Shown here one piece after another: positions 16,491 through 26,146 of a DNA stretch of 35,115 nt. The stretch comes from Candidatus Omnitrophica bacterium CG1_02_40_15 (GTDB taxonomy: Bacteria; Omnitrophota; Gorgyraeia; Gorgyraeales; Gorgyraeaceae), in assembly GCA_001871815.1 (NCBI GenBank), contig MNVP01000085.1, forward strand, positions 1 through 35,115, in the 5' to 3' direction. How positions within the stretch are numbered: position 1 is the first letter of the stretch; every line of letters starts with the position of its first letter. The notes under the pieces are model-generated. The model saw only the letters and a list, made by a program, of their open reading frames with translations. It ran no database searches and had not been told where the DNA came from. The position numbers were made by a program, and so were the translations under genes.

Positions 16491-17504
16491 TTACTTCCTT
16501 GCGTTTTCCAAAAGTTTTGCAAAAATCATCCTGCCTGCTGCTGTCTGAAGCACGCTGCCTACAACCACATTCACGTTTTGGCCTATTAATCTCCTGCCGT
16601 TATCCACGACTATCATTGTCCCATCTTCCAGATACCCAACTCCCTGATTATACTCCTTGCCTTCTTTAATAAGCCTTGTTTCAAGCATCTCCCCTGGCAA
16701 AACCACAGGCCTCAAGGCATTGCTAAGTTCATTTATATTCAATACCCTTATGCCCTGTATCTCTGAAACCTTATTCAGATTATAATCATTGGTAAATATT
16801 TTTGCGTCAAGCACCTTGGCCAGTTTTACGAGTTTCAGGTCAACCTCTTTTATATCCGCAAAATCTTCATTGTGTATTTTAATATCGATATTTTGGCTCT
16901 TCTGAAGTTTCCCAAGTATATCTAGGCCTCTTCTCCCCCGCTCGCGTTTCAGGGAATCAGAAGAGTCGGCTATCTGCTGCAATTCCTTTAACACAAAACG
17001 CGGCACTATAAATTTTCCGTCTAAGAAACCTGTTTTACACACATCAGCAATTCTGCCGTCTATGATAACGCTTGTATCCAAAAGTATCATTTCATCCTTC
17101 TGATCCTGCCTTGAAAATTTAACATAGGGCACTATTATATTAAATTCATCCCTGCCGCGCATTGCCATGATCATGCCAAGATAACAGAATATAAGCGTAA
17201 GGATAACGCGCAGAGAATACACCAGATTCTTGTCCATAGAAATAAGCGCCATGGTATCAGATACCAGTTTCGCCATTATAAGCCCGAACAATAACCCGAA
17301 AACAGCTGACGAAAGGCCTCTTACAGACACCTTTCTCATGGTAAATTCAAAAATAATTATGAGTACAGCTGCTAAAAAACCTATCGAAGCGCCCAATACG
17401 CTGAAATCAGAAGAACCTATCTGCGCAAACGACCCTACCTGAAAGCCTATTATCATGCTAAGTATCACAAAAAATATCCGTATAAATATTAAGGTCATAT
17501 ACAA
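16491..17504 (-). CDS. Membrane-anchored PIN/TRAM domain protein (YacL-like)
   Basis: N-terminal TM helices, PIN domain 'ILLDTSVIIDGRIADVCKTGFLDGKFIVPRFVLKELQQIAD', 'IFTNDYNLNKVSEIQGIRVLNINEL', C-terminal TRAM-like 'GVGYLEDGTMIVVDNGRRLIGQNV'. Confidence 0.9.
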   Translation of the reverse strand: MYMTLIFIRIFFVILSMIIGFQVGSFAQIGSSDFSVLGASIGFLAAVLIIIFEFTMRKVSVRGLSSAVFGLLFGLIMAKLVSDTMALISMDKNLVYSLRVILTLIFCYLGMIMAMRGRDEFNIIVPYVKFSRQDQKDEMILLDTSVIIDGRIADVCKTGFLDGKFIVPRFVLKELQQIADSSDSLKRERGRRGLDILGKLQKSQNIDIKIHNEDFADIKEVDLKLVKLAKVLDAKIFTNDYNLNKVSEIQGIRVLNINELSNALRPVVLPGEMLETRLIKEGKEYNQGVGYLEDGTMIVVDNGRRLIGQNVNVVVGSVLQTAAGRMIFAKLLENARK

Positions 17505-17523
17505 AGCTCCCTTCTATGGTATA

Positions 17524-17579
17524 ACAGCTGGAAGTTTTAAGCTGTAAGCTTTAAGCTTATGGCTTATAACTTAAAGCTG
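17524..17579. repeat. AAGCNNN heptamer inverted element (H2b)
   Basis: cagctggaagttttaagctgtaagctttaagcttatggcttataacttaaagctg. Confidence 0.82.
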
Positions 17580-17583
17580 ATTT

Positions 17584-18315
17584 TTATTTCTTTTTCTTGC
17601 TCTCCCTAGGCTTCGGTGGTTTAAACAAAAGCTTCCACGGATTCTGTTTAATATCCAATATCATTTCGTCAATATGATTGTACAGCGTGTCATCAGACAT
17701 AAGCCTTCCGATTGTGCCCTTACCCTGCTTGGCATAAGATAAAAAATCCCTTAGGTCTCCGCTCAACGCCTCCATATTATTAACTGTATTTTTTAAAGAC
17801 ACTCTTAAACTATCGTCTCCTACAATCTTATTCACGGATTCTGTAAGAGCGCCTATTTTCCCTATAAGTTCCTTAGTGGACCTGGCAATTTCTTCTGTTG
17901 ATATAGGGTCACATCCTCTAAGAGTGTCTCCTTTTTGCAGAAGCCTTGCGTCCCTGGTGCCAGGGGAAATTTCCAGATATTTTTCTCCCAGAAGCCCCAG
18001 CGTATTAATAGATGCCTTTGCGTTTTCATTAATCCATGTATTCTGAGATACCCACACAGTTAGCTTAACAAAGGGCTTATTTTCCTTTTCATCAAAATAA
18101 ATATTTATCTCCTGCACCTCGCCCACCTGAACCCCTGAATAACGCACAGGCGCGCCTATGCCTATGCCATTTGCAAAGCTGAAGACTACATTAAGGGTAT
18201 ATCCGCGCTTGACGCTGTAAAAATTTCCTATAGAAAATATTATTACGGACAATATAACTATCCCTATGAAAATAAATATACCCACTTTCAGCTCAAAATT
18301 CATGCGTGTAAACAT
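17584..18315 (-). CDS. mlaD: MlaD/MCE-domain protein of a lipid ABC transporter
   Basis: N-terminal TM then 'YTLNVVFSFANGIGIGAPVRYSGVQVGEVQEI', 'ASINTLGLLGEKYLEISPG'. Confidence 0.9.
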   Translation of the reverse strand: MFTRMNFELKVGIFIFIGIVILSVIIFSIGNFYSVKRGYTLNVVFSFANGIGIGAPVRYSGVQVGEVQEINIYFDEKENKPFVKLTVWVSQNTWINENAKASINTLGLLGEKYLEISPGTRDARLLQKGDTLRGCDPISTEEIARSTKELIGKIGALTESVNKIVGDDSLRVSLKNTVNNMEALSGDLRDFLSYAKQGKGTIGRLMSDDTLYNHIDEMILDIKQNPWKLLFKPPKPRESKKKK

Positions 18316-18340
18316 TTTACCCCCTTTATATTACATGCTA

Positions 18341-18465
18341 TCGCTGAACTACGCAGAACTTAACGCGGAATTACGCTGAAACTACATGCTAATTTCCGCG
18401 TTTTTCCGCGTCTGCTCCGAGTAAAACTAGGAGCAGCTTCTGCGTTATTCCGCGATTATTACGCG
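18341..18465. repeat. ACGCGGAA-type composite hairpin element, copy F1
   Basis: Shares cgctgaactacgc..., tttccgcgtttttccgcgtc-[stem]-gagtRaaacKa-[stem']-gcttctgcgt...ttccgcgatt with 31030-31180. Confidence 0.82.
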
Positions 18466-19208
18466 TCTTCTGTAATCGGCCCTTTTGCCGCTCCTGTTAT
18501 AAACTGTTTTACTATCGGATCTTTTGTATTCTTAATTTCATCAGGCGTCCCAATAGTTATAATCTTCCCTTTATATAACATCGCTATCCTGTCAGCTATT
18601 TTAAAAGCGCTGACCATGTCATGAGTTACAACTATGGATGTTACGTTCAATTTATTATTCAAATCTACGATAAGGCCATTTATCGCATCAGCCATTATTG
18701 GATCTAATCCTGTAGTCGGCTCATCGTATAATATAATCTTTGGGTTATTGCAGATCGCTCGCGCAAGCCCTACCCTTTTTTTCATCCCTCCGCTTAGCTC
18801 GCTAGGCATCAGATTCTCTATGCCCTTTAAACCCACAAGCTCCAGAGCATCTGCAACTTTTTTCCGAATCTCTGAGCCTGAAATAACAGTATGCTCTCTT
18901 AATTTAAATCCTACATTCTCTCCCACTGTCATTGAATCAAATAAAGCAGCGCCCTGGAAAAGCATTCCGAAGCTAAGCCTAAGCTTATCCATCTCGTATT
19001 CTTCAAGCCTTGTCATATCGTTCCCATCTATAATAACCTGGCCCATATCAGGTTTTATAAGCCCTATTATATGCTTTAATAGCACGCTTTTCCCGCAGCC
19101 TGAACGGCCTATTATAACAATTCTCTCGCTTGAATTTATAATAAGATTCAGATTATCTAATACCTTTGAGCTAGTGAATGATTTGGAAAGATTTATGATT
19201 TCTATCAT
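18459..19208 (-). CDS. mlaF: MlaF-like ABC transporter ATP-binding protein
   Basis: 'IIGRSGCGKSVLLKHIIGLIKPDMG', 'PSELSGGMKKRVGLARAICNNPKIILYDEPTTGLDPIMADAI'. Confidence 0.93.
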   Translation of the reverse strand: MIEIINLSKSFTSSKVLDNLNLIINSSERIVIIGRSGCGKSVLLKHIIGLIKPDMGQVIIDGNDMTRLEEYEMDKLRLSFGMLFQGAALFDSMTVGENVGFKLREHTVISGSEIRKKVADALELVGLKGIENLMPSELSGGMKKRVGLARAICNNPKIILYDEPTTGLDPIMADAINGLIVDLNNKLNVTSIVVTHDMVSAFKIADRIAMLYKGKIITIGTPDEIKNTKDPIVKQFITGAAKGPITEDA

Positions 19209-19212
19209 ATTC

Positions 19213-19291
19213 TTAGCGTAGAGCGTTTAGCGTATAGCGTATAGGGATAATAGCTATTATTATCCGCTATACGCTCTACGCTATCCGCTAA
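19213..19291. repeat. TAGCGNN heptamer inverted element (H1d), mlaF/ruvB gap
   Basis: tagcgta gagcgtt tagcgta tagcgta taggga ... tatccgctatacgctctacgctatccgcta; supplies the ruvB stop. Confidence 0.88.
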
Positions 19292-20328
19292 AACAACTCT
19301 TTCTGCGCTTCCTTTTTATACGGCACCTTTAAATGATCGTATGCCAGTTTTGTAACTTCCCTGCCCCTTGGCGTCCGCTTAAGAAATCCTATTTTCAATA
19401 AAAACGGCTCCACGACATCTACTATGGTATCGCTCTCTTCATTCAGGGTTGCGGCAAGCGATTCTATGCCCACCGGCCCACCGTCATAAAAATCAATTAT
19501 TGCTTTCATGACTTTTCTATCTATGTCATCCAGGCCCGCGTTATCTATCCTGTGCGACGCAAGGCCGGCAATAGCAATCTCCTTGTCTACCTTCTTATTG
19601 CCTTTTACTTCGCTGTAATCCCTTACTCTTCTTAAGAGCCTGTTGGCTACGCGGGGCGTGCCGCGCGAACGGCTCGCAATCTCAATAGCTGCGTCTTCAT
19701 TAAGAGGTATATTTAAAAGTTCTGCGGACCGCTCTATTATTTTTACCAGGTCATCCGCCTCATAAAATTCAAGGTGGTAAAACATGCCGAACCTGCTTCT
19801 TAAAGGCGCGCTCAATAATCCTGCGCGGGTTGTAGCGCCGATAAGCGTAAATCTTTTTAAATTGAACTTTATGGTCTTTGCGTAAGGCCCTTTATCTATA
19901 AGAAAATCTATCTGAAAATTTTCCATAGCAGGGTATATAAATTCTTCTACAACCTTTGACAGCCTGTGAATCTCATCGATAAAAAGTATATCTCTCTCGC
20001 CAAGATTAGTAAGAATCCCTATAAGATCTCCTGCCCTTTCTATAGCGGGCCCTGAGGTAGCGGTAATCTTGGCTCCCATCTCGCGGCTTATGATATGGGC
20101 AAGCGTTGTCTTTCCCAACCCAGGGGGGCCTGAAAGCAGAATATGCTCAAGGCCTTCTTTTCTTTTTTTTGCCGCCTTTATTGCGATATTTACATTTTCG
20201 ATTACATGCTTCTGGCCTATAAAATTCTTGAAACTGTCAGGCCTCAAGGAAATATTACATACTGCCTCTTCCTCTGCTTCCTGGCCGGTAATCAGTCGTT
20301 CGCGATCGTCTTTATTATTTTCTATCAT
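19288..20328 (-). CDS. ruvB: Holliday junction branch migration ATPase RuvB
   Basis: 'LRPDSFKNFIGQKHVIENV', 'HILLSGPPGLGKTTLAHIISREMG', 'LFIDEIHRLSKVVEEFIYPAMENF', 'RTPRGREVTKLAYDHL'. Confidence 0.97.
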   Translation of the reverse strand: MIENNKDDRERLITGQEAEEEAVCNISLRPDSFKNFIGQKHVIENVNIAIKAAKKRKEGLEHILLSGPPGLGKTTLAHIISREMGAKITATSGPAIERAGDLIGILTNLGERDILFIDEIHRLSKVVEEFIYPAMENFQIDFLIDKGPYAKTIKFNLKRFTLIGATTRAGLLSAPLRSRFGMFYHLEFYEADDLVKIIERSAELLNIPLNEDAAIEIASRSRGTPRVANRLLRRVRDYSEVKGNKKVDKEIAIAGLASHRIDNAGLDDIDRKVMKAIIDFYDGGPVGIESLAATLNEESDTIVDVVEPFLLKIGFLKRTPRGREVTKLAYDHLKVPYKKEAQKELF

Positions 20329-20338
20329 ATACCTTTAT

Positions 20339-20416
20339 TAGCGTATAGCGTAGAGCGTTTAGCGGATAGGTCTTTTTGCATGGAATTTTTTTTATACGCT
20401 CTACGCTAAACGCTAT
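20339..20416. repeat. TAGCGNN heptamer inverted element (H1e), ruvB/ruvA gap
   Basis: tagcgta tagcgta gagcgtt tagcgga taggtctttttgcatggaatttttt... tatacgctctacgctaaacgcta; supplies the ruvA stop. Confidence 0.88.
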
Positions 20417-21042
20417 TTTTTAGACTTCTGTTTGTACACCTCATTCAGAAGATCCTCTGCTGTCTTTATCTCCGGATTGCGTTTTAATGCTTCATCCAGC
20501 ATATTTTTGGCTTCGAATTTTTTATACTGTAGCTGCAATAAAACGCCCATTGCCTCTTCTTCTATCCCATGCTTGAGCGTAAAGGCTCTAGCTCCATTTC
20601 TAGTATCCTGGATAAGCCCGAATTTTCCCACCTTACCCTGAAGTTTTGCCACAATCTCTCTTGCTCTCTGCTCTCCAATGCCGGGCAGGGACTTTAAAAA
20701 AGGCACATCGGCCGTATCGATTGCCTGGGCAATCATGGATATAGGCATCTTCAATGCCCTTACAGCAGCCTTTGGCCCGATACCTGACACTGTTATAAAC
20801 TTTTCAAAAAATTCTTTTTCTATTTCATTCAGAAAACCTATCAGGCATTGGAACCCTTTGGATGGTTCCAGCTGAAAATAATGGTATGTGATAAGAGAAA
20901 TAACCCCATCCGGTTGTACGCTATTTTCAAGGCATTGCATCACAGCGCCTGGAATAAATACTTCATAACACATCCCATTTACATCCAGCAATATTGACTC
21001 TTCTTTTTTTTCTAATAACTTACCTGTAATTCTGCAAATCAT
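20413..21042 (-). CDS. ruvA: Holliday junction DNA helicase RuvA
   Basis: Start refined to MICRITGKLLEKKEESILLDVNGMCYEVFIP; 'SGIGPKAAVRALK', 'SLPGIGEQRAREIVAKLQGKV'. Confidence 0.94.
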   Translation of the reverse strand: MICRITGKLLEKKEESILLDVNGMCYEVFIPGAVMQCLENSVQPDGVISLITYHYFQLEPSKGFQCLIGFLNEIEKEFFEKFITVSGIGPKAAVRALKMPISMIAQAIDTADVPFLKSLPGIGEQRAREIVAKLQGKVGKFGLIQDTRNGARAFTLKHGIEEEAMGVLLQLQYKKFEAKNMLDEALKRNPEIKTAEDLLNEVYKQKSKK

Positions 21043-21520
21043 TTCTATGCCCCCATATATTGGCATGCGTAATTGCAAGAGCCAGAGCATCTGTAACATC
21101 AACTGGTTCAGGTGGATTCTTTAACCCCAATAAACTTGTAACAGTTCTCTGCACCTGTTCTTTTGAAGCTCTGCCGCGTCCAGTAATCGCTTTTTTTATC
21201 TTCGTAGTAGGGTAATTCACAAGCAAGACATCCTGATGCTCAACTGCAAGGCATATCGCGCCCCGCGCGTGAGCCATCAGTATGGAAGTCTTCGGATGTT
21301 TGTAATGAGAATACAGCTCTTCCAAAACCACTGCCTCAGGCAATGTATCTTTTATTAAGTTCATGACTTTTTTATAAATACTGGCCAGTCTTTTTTCCAT
21401 CTTATCTTTTGCATTAGACCTTATAATGCCAGCTTCCATCAATTTGACATTATTGCCGCATGCATCTATGAGGCCGTAACCTGTAATTCCAAGACCTGGA
21501 TCTATCCCCAGAATTCTCAT
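21020..21520 (-). CDS. ruvC: Crossover junction endodeoxyribonuclease RuvC
   Basis: 'MRILGIDPGLGITGYGLID', 'VVLEELYSHYKHPKTSILMAHARGAI', 'VDVTDALALAITHAN'. Confidence 0.96.
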   Translation of the reverse strand: MRILGIDPGLGITGYGLIDACGNNVKLMEAGIIRSNAKDKMEKRLASIYKKVMNLIKDTLPEAVVLEELYSHYKHPKTSILMAHARGAICLAVEHQDVLLVNYPTTKIKKAITGRGRASKEQVQRTVTSLLGLKNPPEPVDVTDALALAITHANIWGHRNDLQNYR

Positions 21521-21528
21521 TATGCCTT

Positions 21529-22311
21529 TTACGGAAATATAAAATAAAATAGCGCGGTGAAAAGACAGTCAGCCGCGATTATTAAAATAAACGAAATAAC
21601 AACAGAGCGGGTTGTGGCCTTTCCTACTCCCTCGGCCCCGCCCTCTGTAATAAAACCTTCATAGCATGAAACTATGCATATAATTATTGCGAATATAAGC
21701 GACTTAAAAAGCCCTGTGAATAAATCCTTGAACGCAAGCGTATCGAATGTCATTTTCCAGTATATGGTAGAACCTATCAGAAGCTTATAAACTCCTATCA
21801 TATATCCGCCTATTATACCTATAAAATCTGCGTAAACTGTAAGCAAGGGGAGCATAATACATAGCGCGAGAAACCGCGGCACAACAAGGTATTTCACGGG
21901 ATTTGCGGCAAGGGTCTTCAAAGCATCTATTTGCTCGCTCACCTTCATTGTCCCGAGTTCTGCAGTGATACTGGCCCCTACCCTGCCCGCAATAACAAGC
22001 GCTGTCAAAACAGGCCCGAGTTCCCTGAGCATAGAAAGCGCCACAAGGCTTGATATATACATCTGAGCGTTCATTTTTGTCAACTGATACGCGCTCTGAA
22101 GCGCCAGCACCATTCCTGTGAATAGCGCAACCATAAAAACTATAGGAAAACTCATGACGCCTATCTTGTGCATCTGTATAATCCATTCTTTTTTTCTGAA
22201 AGGCAGGACAAATACCTGAAATATCGTGCCGACCATCAGAGTAAATGTGCCGCCTATATAAATAAAAAAATTCAGCGCTTTTTTACCCAGATTATTTATC
22301 CACTCTTTCAT
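21529..22311 (-). CDS. mlaE: MlaE-family ABC transporter permease
   Basis: 'SFPIVFMVALFTGMVLALQSAYQL', 'LRELGPVLTALVIAGRVGASITAELGTMKVSEQIDALKTLAANPVKYLVVPRFLA'. Confidence 0.94.
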   Translation of the reverse strand: MKEWINNLGKKALNFFIYIGGTFTLMVGTIFQVFVLPFRKKEWIIQMHKIGVMSFPIVFMVALFTGMVLALQSAYQLTKMNAQMYISSLVALSMLRELGPVLTALVIAGRVGASITAELGTMKVSEQIDALKTLAANPVKYLVVPRFLALCIMLPLLTVYADFIGIIGGYMIGVYKLLIGSTIYWKMTFDTLAFKDLFTGLFKSLIFAIIICIVSCYEGFITEGGAEGVGKATTRSVVISFILIIAADCLFTALFYFIFP

Positions 22312-22315
22312 AATT

Positions 22316-22492
22316 AATGAGCGCTTGACTTATGGAGCGAGTAAAACGAGCGAACATAAGTCAATGCGCGAATTAATCCCGCCCTTTTGAATAGCAAGCT
22401 GAGAAACCTTGCTAAAAGGGCGGGATAAGTTCGGACAAATAAGTTACGTCACATACTTCTTGGAATAGGGCTCCGTAACTTATGTCCTCACT
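22316..22492. repeat. Three-hairpin intergenic element, copy T1
   Basis: aatgagcgc-ttgacttatg...cataagtcaa-tgcgcgaatt; atcccgcccttttga...aaaagggcgggat; ttcggacaaat-aagttacg...cgtaactt-atgtcctca. Confidence 0.88.
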
Positions 22493-23484
22493 TAAAATCT
22501 CTTTTTATGCTCTATGCCAAAAAATTCTTCATTTTCTTTTAATTTCATCTGAAATACCTGGCCATTATCCAGCTTGTATTCCAGGCTCATCTCGTCCAGA
22601 TTGTCCCTTTTTTTATAAGGGGGCAATTCTTCTCTAGCGAATGTCTTAAACCCAACTGATACCTTGTCGCCGATATCCTTAACCATCTTAAGGCTATCGT
22701 AGCCATCTTTACTTATATCCCAGCCGTCCCATACTATTGTTTTCATATCAGACTTCAGTTTTATGTAACTCAGGAGATCAGAGCCCACAACATTTCTCAG
22801 GTCTATATAACCTTCCATTGTAAAAGTAGCCTGAGCCTGCTTGATCCTGGAAGCCACTATGTTGATTATAGGCCCTATGCCCTGTATTCTTATATCAGCG
22901 GAATCATACCATATAGGGCCTATCTTCCCAGATCTAGAGCTTATAAAACCGCTTGATTGGAGGTTATTGAGCGGGCCTTTTATATTGAAAAGTCCGTTCA
23001 TGACGCCAGTCACAACGCCTGGCCTTTTTGCCTTTGTCATTATTGCAATATCTTTTAAGTTCGCCCTGAGTATTTCAAAATATATATTTGTTTCAAACTG
23101 CTTTTTTAATCTTACAGTGCCTTTTAAACGATATGCATTTCCAAAATTCAGAGAATAGGCCTCAAACTTATCTTTTGTAAGCTTGAAGAATACCTTTAAA
23201 TCCGGCAACGCGCTTGAATTTATGGTCATATTGCTGGAATAAAGTTTCCCAGTCAGGCCATTATCTTTTAACACCTTGGCCTTTAAAATAAAATTGCCGG
23301 ATAGGATCGCGCCTTTAATATCCAGATTGTCTATTTTTAATTCTGAAACCAACTCTTTATTGTCAAAGAGATAAAGATTCAGAGAAACTGCTTTATCGAT
23401 TCCTAAATCTATCGCTCTGGCGCTGGCTGTAACAACAAAGATTGAGCTTGCAGCCAATGCTATGATCTTTAAATTATATTTCAT
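22492..23484 (-). CDS. Exported protein with AsmA/TamB-like repeats, function unknown
   Basis: Signal peptide MKYNLKIIALAASSIFVVTASARA; beta-rich 'GVMNGLFNIKGPLNNLQSSGFISSRSGKIGPIWYDSADIRIQGIGPIINI' reminiscent of AsmA/TamB domains; upstream of mlaE. Confidence 0.6.
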   Translation of the reverse strand: MKYNLKIIALAASSIFVVTASARAIDLGIDKAVSLNLYLFDNKELVSELKIDNLDIKGAILSGNFILKAKVLKDNGLTGKLYSSNMTINSSALPDLKVFFKLTKDKFEAYSLNFGNAYRLKGTVRLKKQFETNIYFEILRANLKDIAIMTKAKRPGVVTGVMNGLFNIKGPLNNLQSSGFISSRSGKIGPIWYDSADIRIQGIGPIINIVASRIKQAQATFTMEGYIDLRNVVGSDLLSYIKLKSDMKTIVWDGWDISKDGYDSLKMVKDIGDKVSVGFKTFAREELPPYKKRDNLDEMSLEYKLDNGQVFQMKLKENEEFFGIEHKKRF

Positions 23485-23498
23485 ATATAAACATGTAC

Positions 23499-23595
23499 TT
23501 CTCGACTCTGCTCTCTTGATATGCTATCGTGACCGCTCGAAGAATAATATTGTTCGAGCGGACGTCATTGCCATACTTGTAAGTTCAGTCGAGAA
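23499..23595. repeat. TTCTCGACT-type element, copy E3
   Basis: ttctcgact...; core ccgctcgaa-gaataatattg-ttcgagcgg; ...agtcgagaa. Confidence 0.85.
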
Positions 23596-23605
23596 CTATC
23601 TGTAA

Positions 23606-26062
23606 TTATTTTAATACAAGCTTCCCGTTCTCTGCAGTCACCTTTACAGGTTTCCCTTTTTCAAAACGTTTTGAGATAATTTCCTCTGCCAAAGGATCTT
23701 CCAGAAATCTTTGTATAGTACGCTTCAAAGGCCTTACGCCAAAAATAGGGTCAAAACCTTTCTCTATCAAAAAGTCTTTTGCCGACTGGTCAAGGCTTAT
23801 ATCCACAGACTGCTCTTTCAGCCTGGCCTTAACCTCTTCCATCTCTATTTCTATAATCTTATAGAGATCCTCTTTTGTAAGCGGATGGAATACTATTATA
23901 TCGTCAATCCTGTTTAAAAATTCAGGTTTAAATGTTTTTTTAACCTGATCCAGAAGCCTTTCTTTCATATCCTTGTAAGTGACTTCCTGGGATTCTGATT
24001 TAAAACCAAGGGAACCCTGTTTCCTGAATATCTCTGCTCCAACATTGGATGTCATGATAAGTATTGTATTTCTAAAGTCCACTTTTCTGCCGAAACTATC
24101 TGTAAGGCGCCCGTCTTCCAGAACCTGAAGCAGTATATTAAACACATCAGGGTGAGCCTTTTCTATTTCATCCAAAAGTACGACTGAGTAAGGCCTGCGC
24201 CTGACTTTTTCTGTAAGCTGTCCGCCTTCTTCATAGCCTACATATCCGGGAGGCGCTCCTACAAGCCTCGACACATTAAATTTTTCCATGTACTCAGACA
24301 TATCAAGTTGTATGAGCGCATCTTCATTGCCGAACATGAATTCTGCAAGGACTCGCCCCAAATGGGTTTTGCCTACGCCTGTAGGCCCAAGGAATATAAA
24401 AGAGCCTATCGGCTTCTTTGGATCCTTTATGCCCGCGCGCGAACGCCTGACTGCATGGGCAATAGCGCTTATAGGCTCATCCTGGCCAATTACCCTATTG
24501 TGCAGCTCTTCTTCCATCTTCATAAGCCTTTCAGACTCTTTTTCTTCAAGCCTGAAAATGGGTATGCCTGTCCATTTTGAAACTATATTGGCGATCATTT
24601 CTTCGTCAACCTTTGGCCTGGCTTCCATCCTGGATTTTTTCCATTCCTCGCGCGTCTTGTCTAGCCTTAGCCTGGCTTTCTTCTCCTCATCCCTCAGATT
24701 AGCGGCTTTTTCAAAATCCTGGTTTTTTATCGCAGAATCTTTTTCTTTATGGATATTCTCTATCTCGCTCTCCATATCCTTTATTTCCTTAGGAGCAGTC
24801 ATAATGGAAAGCCTGGCCTTTGCGCCTGCTTCATCTATCAAGTCTATAGCCTTGTCAGGTAAAAACCTTCCTGCGATATACCTGTCCGAAAATTTGGCTG
24901 CAGCATCTACCGCAGAATCCGTAATCTCAACTCTATGATGAGCTTCATACCTGTCCCTGAGGCCTTTTAGTATTTCCACTGTTTCATTGACACTGGGAGG
25001 TTCAACCATAATTGTCTGAAAACGCCTTTCAAGCGCAGCGTCTTTTTCTATGTGTTTTCTGTACTCATCCAAGGTAGTTGCTCCTATACACTGTATCTCG
25101 CCTCTTGAAAGAGCGGGTTTCAGTATATTTGAAGCGTCTATTGCGCCTTCTGCGCCTCCGGCCCCAACCAGAGTGTGTAATTCATCAATAAAAATAATCA
25201 CATTTTCAGACCTCTTTATCTCATCCATTACTGCTTTTATTCTCTCTTCAAACTGGCCTCTATATTTTGTGCCAGCTACCATAAGCGCAAGATCCAGGAT
25301 TATCACCTTTTTATCCTTTAATATTTCAGGCACATCGCCTTTCACTATATTTTGCGCAAGGCCCTCTACTATTGCTGTTTTCCCGACACCTGCCTCGCCT
25401 AAGAGCACTGGATTATTTTTTGTGCGCCTTGAAAGTATCTGGATAACCCTTTCTATTTCGTTCTCTCTCCCTATTACAGGGTCTAATTTATTGTCGCGCG
25501 CAAGTTGAGTCAGGTTTCTGCCAAACGCGTCAAGCGCAGGAGTTCTAGAGCCTGTTCTCTGCTGCGAAGCATGGCCTGCTACTTGAGCCTGTCCTTGCTG
25601 ATGGCCTCCGAAACCAGGCTGCATGTTAGAGCCTAAAAGCTCTGCTATCTCTTCTCTAACTTTATTCAGATCAAGCCCAAGATTTACCAGCACCTGAGAC
25701 GCAACGCCTTCACCCTCTCTTATAAGGCCTAATAAAATATGCTCTGTGCCTATATAGTTATGGCCGAGAGACCTTGCCTCTTCGCTTGAAAGCTCTATGA
25801 CTTTTTTAGCTGTAGGAGTGAAAGGTATGTCCCCTGAGACAACTGTAGGCGGGCCTGGTTTCACAATCTTTTCTATCTCCATCCTTATCTGCTGTAGATT
25901 TAGGCCCATTTTTTGAAGCACGACTGCAGCCACGCCTTCCCCTTCTCTTAAAAGCCCAAGCAATATATGCTCAGTGCCTATATAATCGTGATTAAACCTC
26001 TTCGCCTCTTCTTTTGCTAAAAGTATGACTTTCCTCGCGCGTTCTGTGAATCTGTTGAACAT
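23606..26062 (-). CDS. clpC: ATP-dependent Clp protease ATP-binding subunit ClpC
   Basis: Two Clp_N repeats, '[18 protein letters not shown]', UVR-like linker '[23 protein letters not shown]', '[18 protein letters not shown]'. Confidence 0.96.
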   Translation of the reverse strand: MFNRFTERARKVILLAKEEAKRFNHDYIGTEHILLGLLREGEGVAAVVLQKMGLNLQQIRMEIEKIVKPGPPTVVSGDIPFTPTAKKVIELSSEEARSLGHNYIGTEHILLGLIREGEGVASQVLVNLGLDLNKVREEIAELLGSNMQPGFGGHQQGQAQVAGHASQQRTGSRTPALDAFGRNLTQLARDNKLDPVIGRENEIERVIQILSRRTKNNPVLLGEAGVGKTAIVEGLAQNIVKGDVPEILKDKKVIILDLALMVAGTKYRGQFEERIKAVMDEIKRSENVIIFIDELHTLVGAGGAEGAIDASNILKPALSRGEIQCIGATTLDEYRKHIEKDAALERRFQTIMVEPPSVNETVEILKGLRDRYEAHHRVEITDSAVDAAAKFSDRYIAGRFLPDKAIDLIDEAGAKARLSIMTAPKEIKDMESEIENIHKEKDSAIKNQDFEKAANLRDEEKKARLRLDKTREEWKKSRMEARPKVDEEMIANIVSKWTGIPIFRLEEKESERLMKMEEELHNRVIGQDEPISAIAHAVRRSRAGIKDPKKPIGSFIFLGPTGVGKTHLGRVLAEFMFGNEDALIQLDMSEYMEKFNVSRLVGAPPGYVGYEEGGQLTEKVRRRPYSVVLLDEIEKAHPDVFNILLQVLEDGRLTDSFGRKVDFRNTILIMTSNVGAEIFRKQGSLGFKSESQEVTYKDMKERLLDQVKKTFKPEFLNRIDDIIVFHPLTKEDLYKIIEIEMEEVKARLKEQSVDISLDQSAKDFLIEKGFDPIFGVRPLKRTIQRFLEDPLAEEIISKRFEKGKPVKVTAENGKLVLK

Positions 26063-26076
26063 GATCAAACCCTCCT

Positions 26077-26139
26077 TATAGCGTTTAGCGTATAGCGGAT
26101 AGGAAAACTATACGCTAAACGCTATACGCTATCCGCTAA
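26077..26139. repeat. TAGCGNN heptamer inverted element (H1f), clpC/mcsB gap
   Basis: tatagcgtttagcgtatagcggataggaaaactatacgctaaacgctatacgctatccgcta. Confidence 0.88.
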
Positions 26140-26146
26140 TCATTTA

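Noticed and set aside
21785-22186. Minus-strand 133-aa ORF inside mlaE
   Set aside because: Alternate frame of a clear MlaE permease; composition looks like a frame-shifted reading.
22376-22426. Intrinsic terminator called on the CCCGCCCTTTT...AAAAGGGCGGG hairpin
   Set aside because: GC-rich stem is strong, but there is no clean U-tract immediately after it in the transcription direction, and it is embedded in a composite repeat within likely operons.
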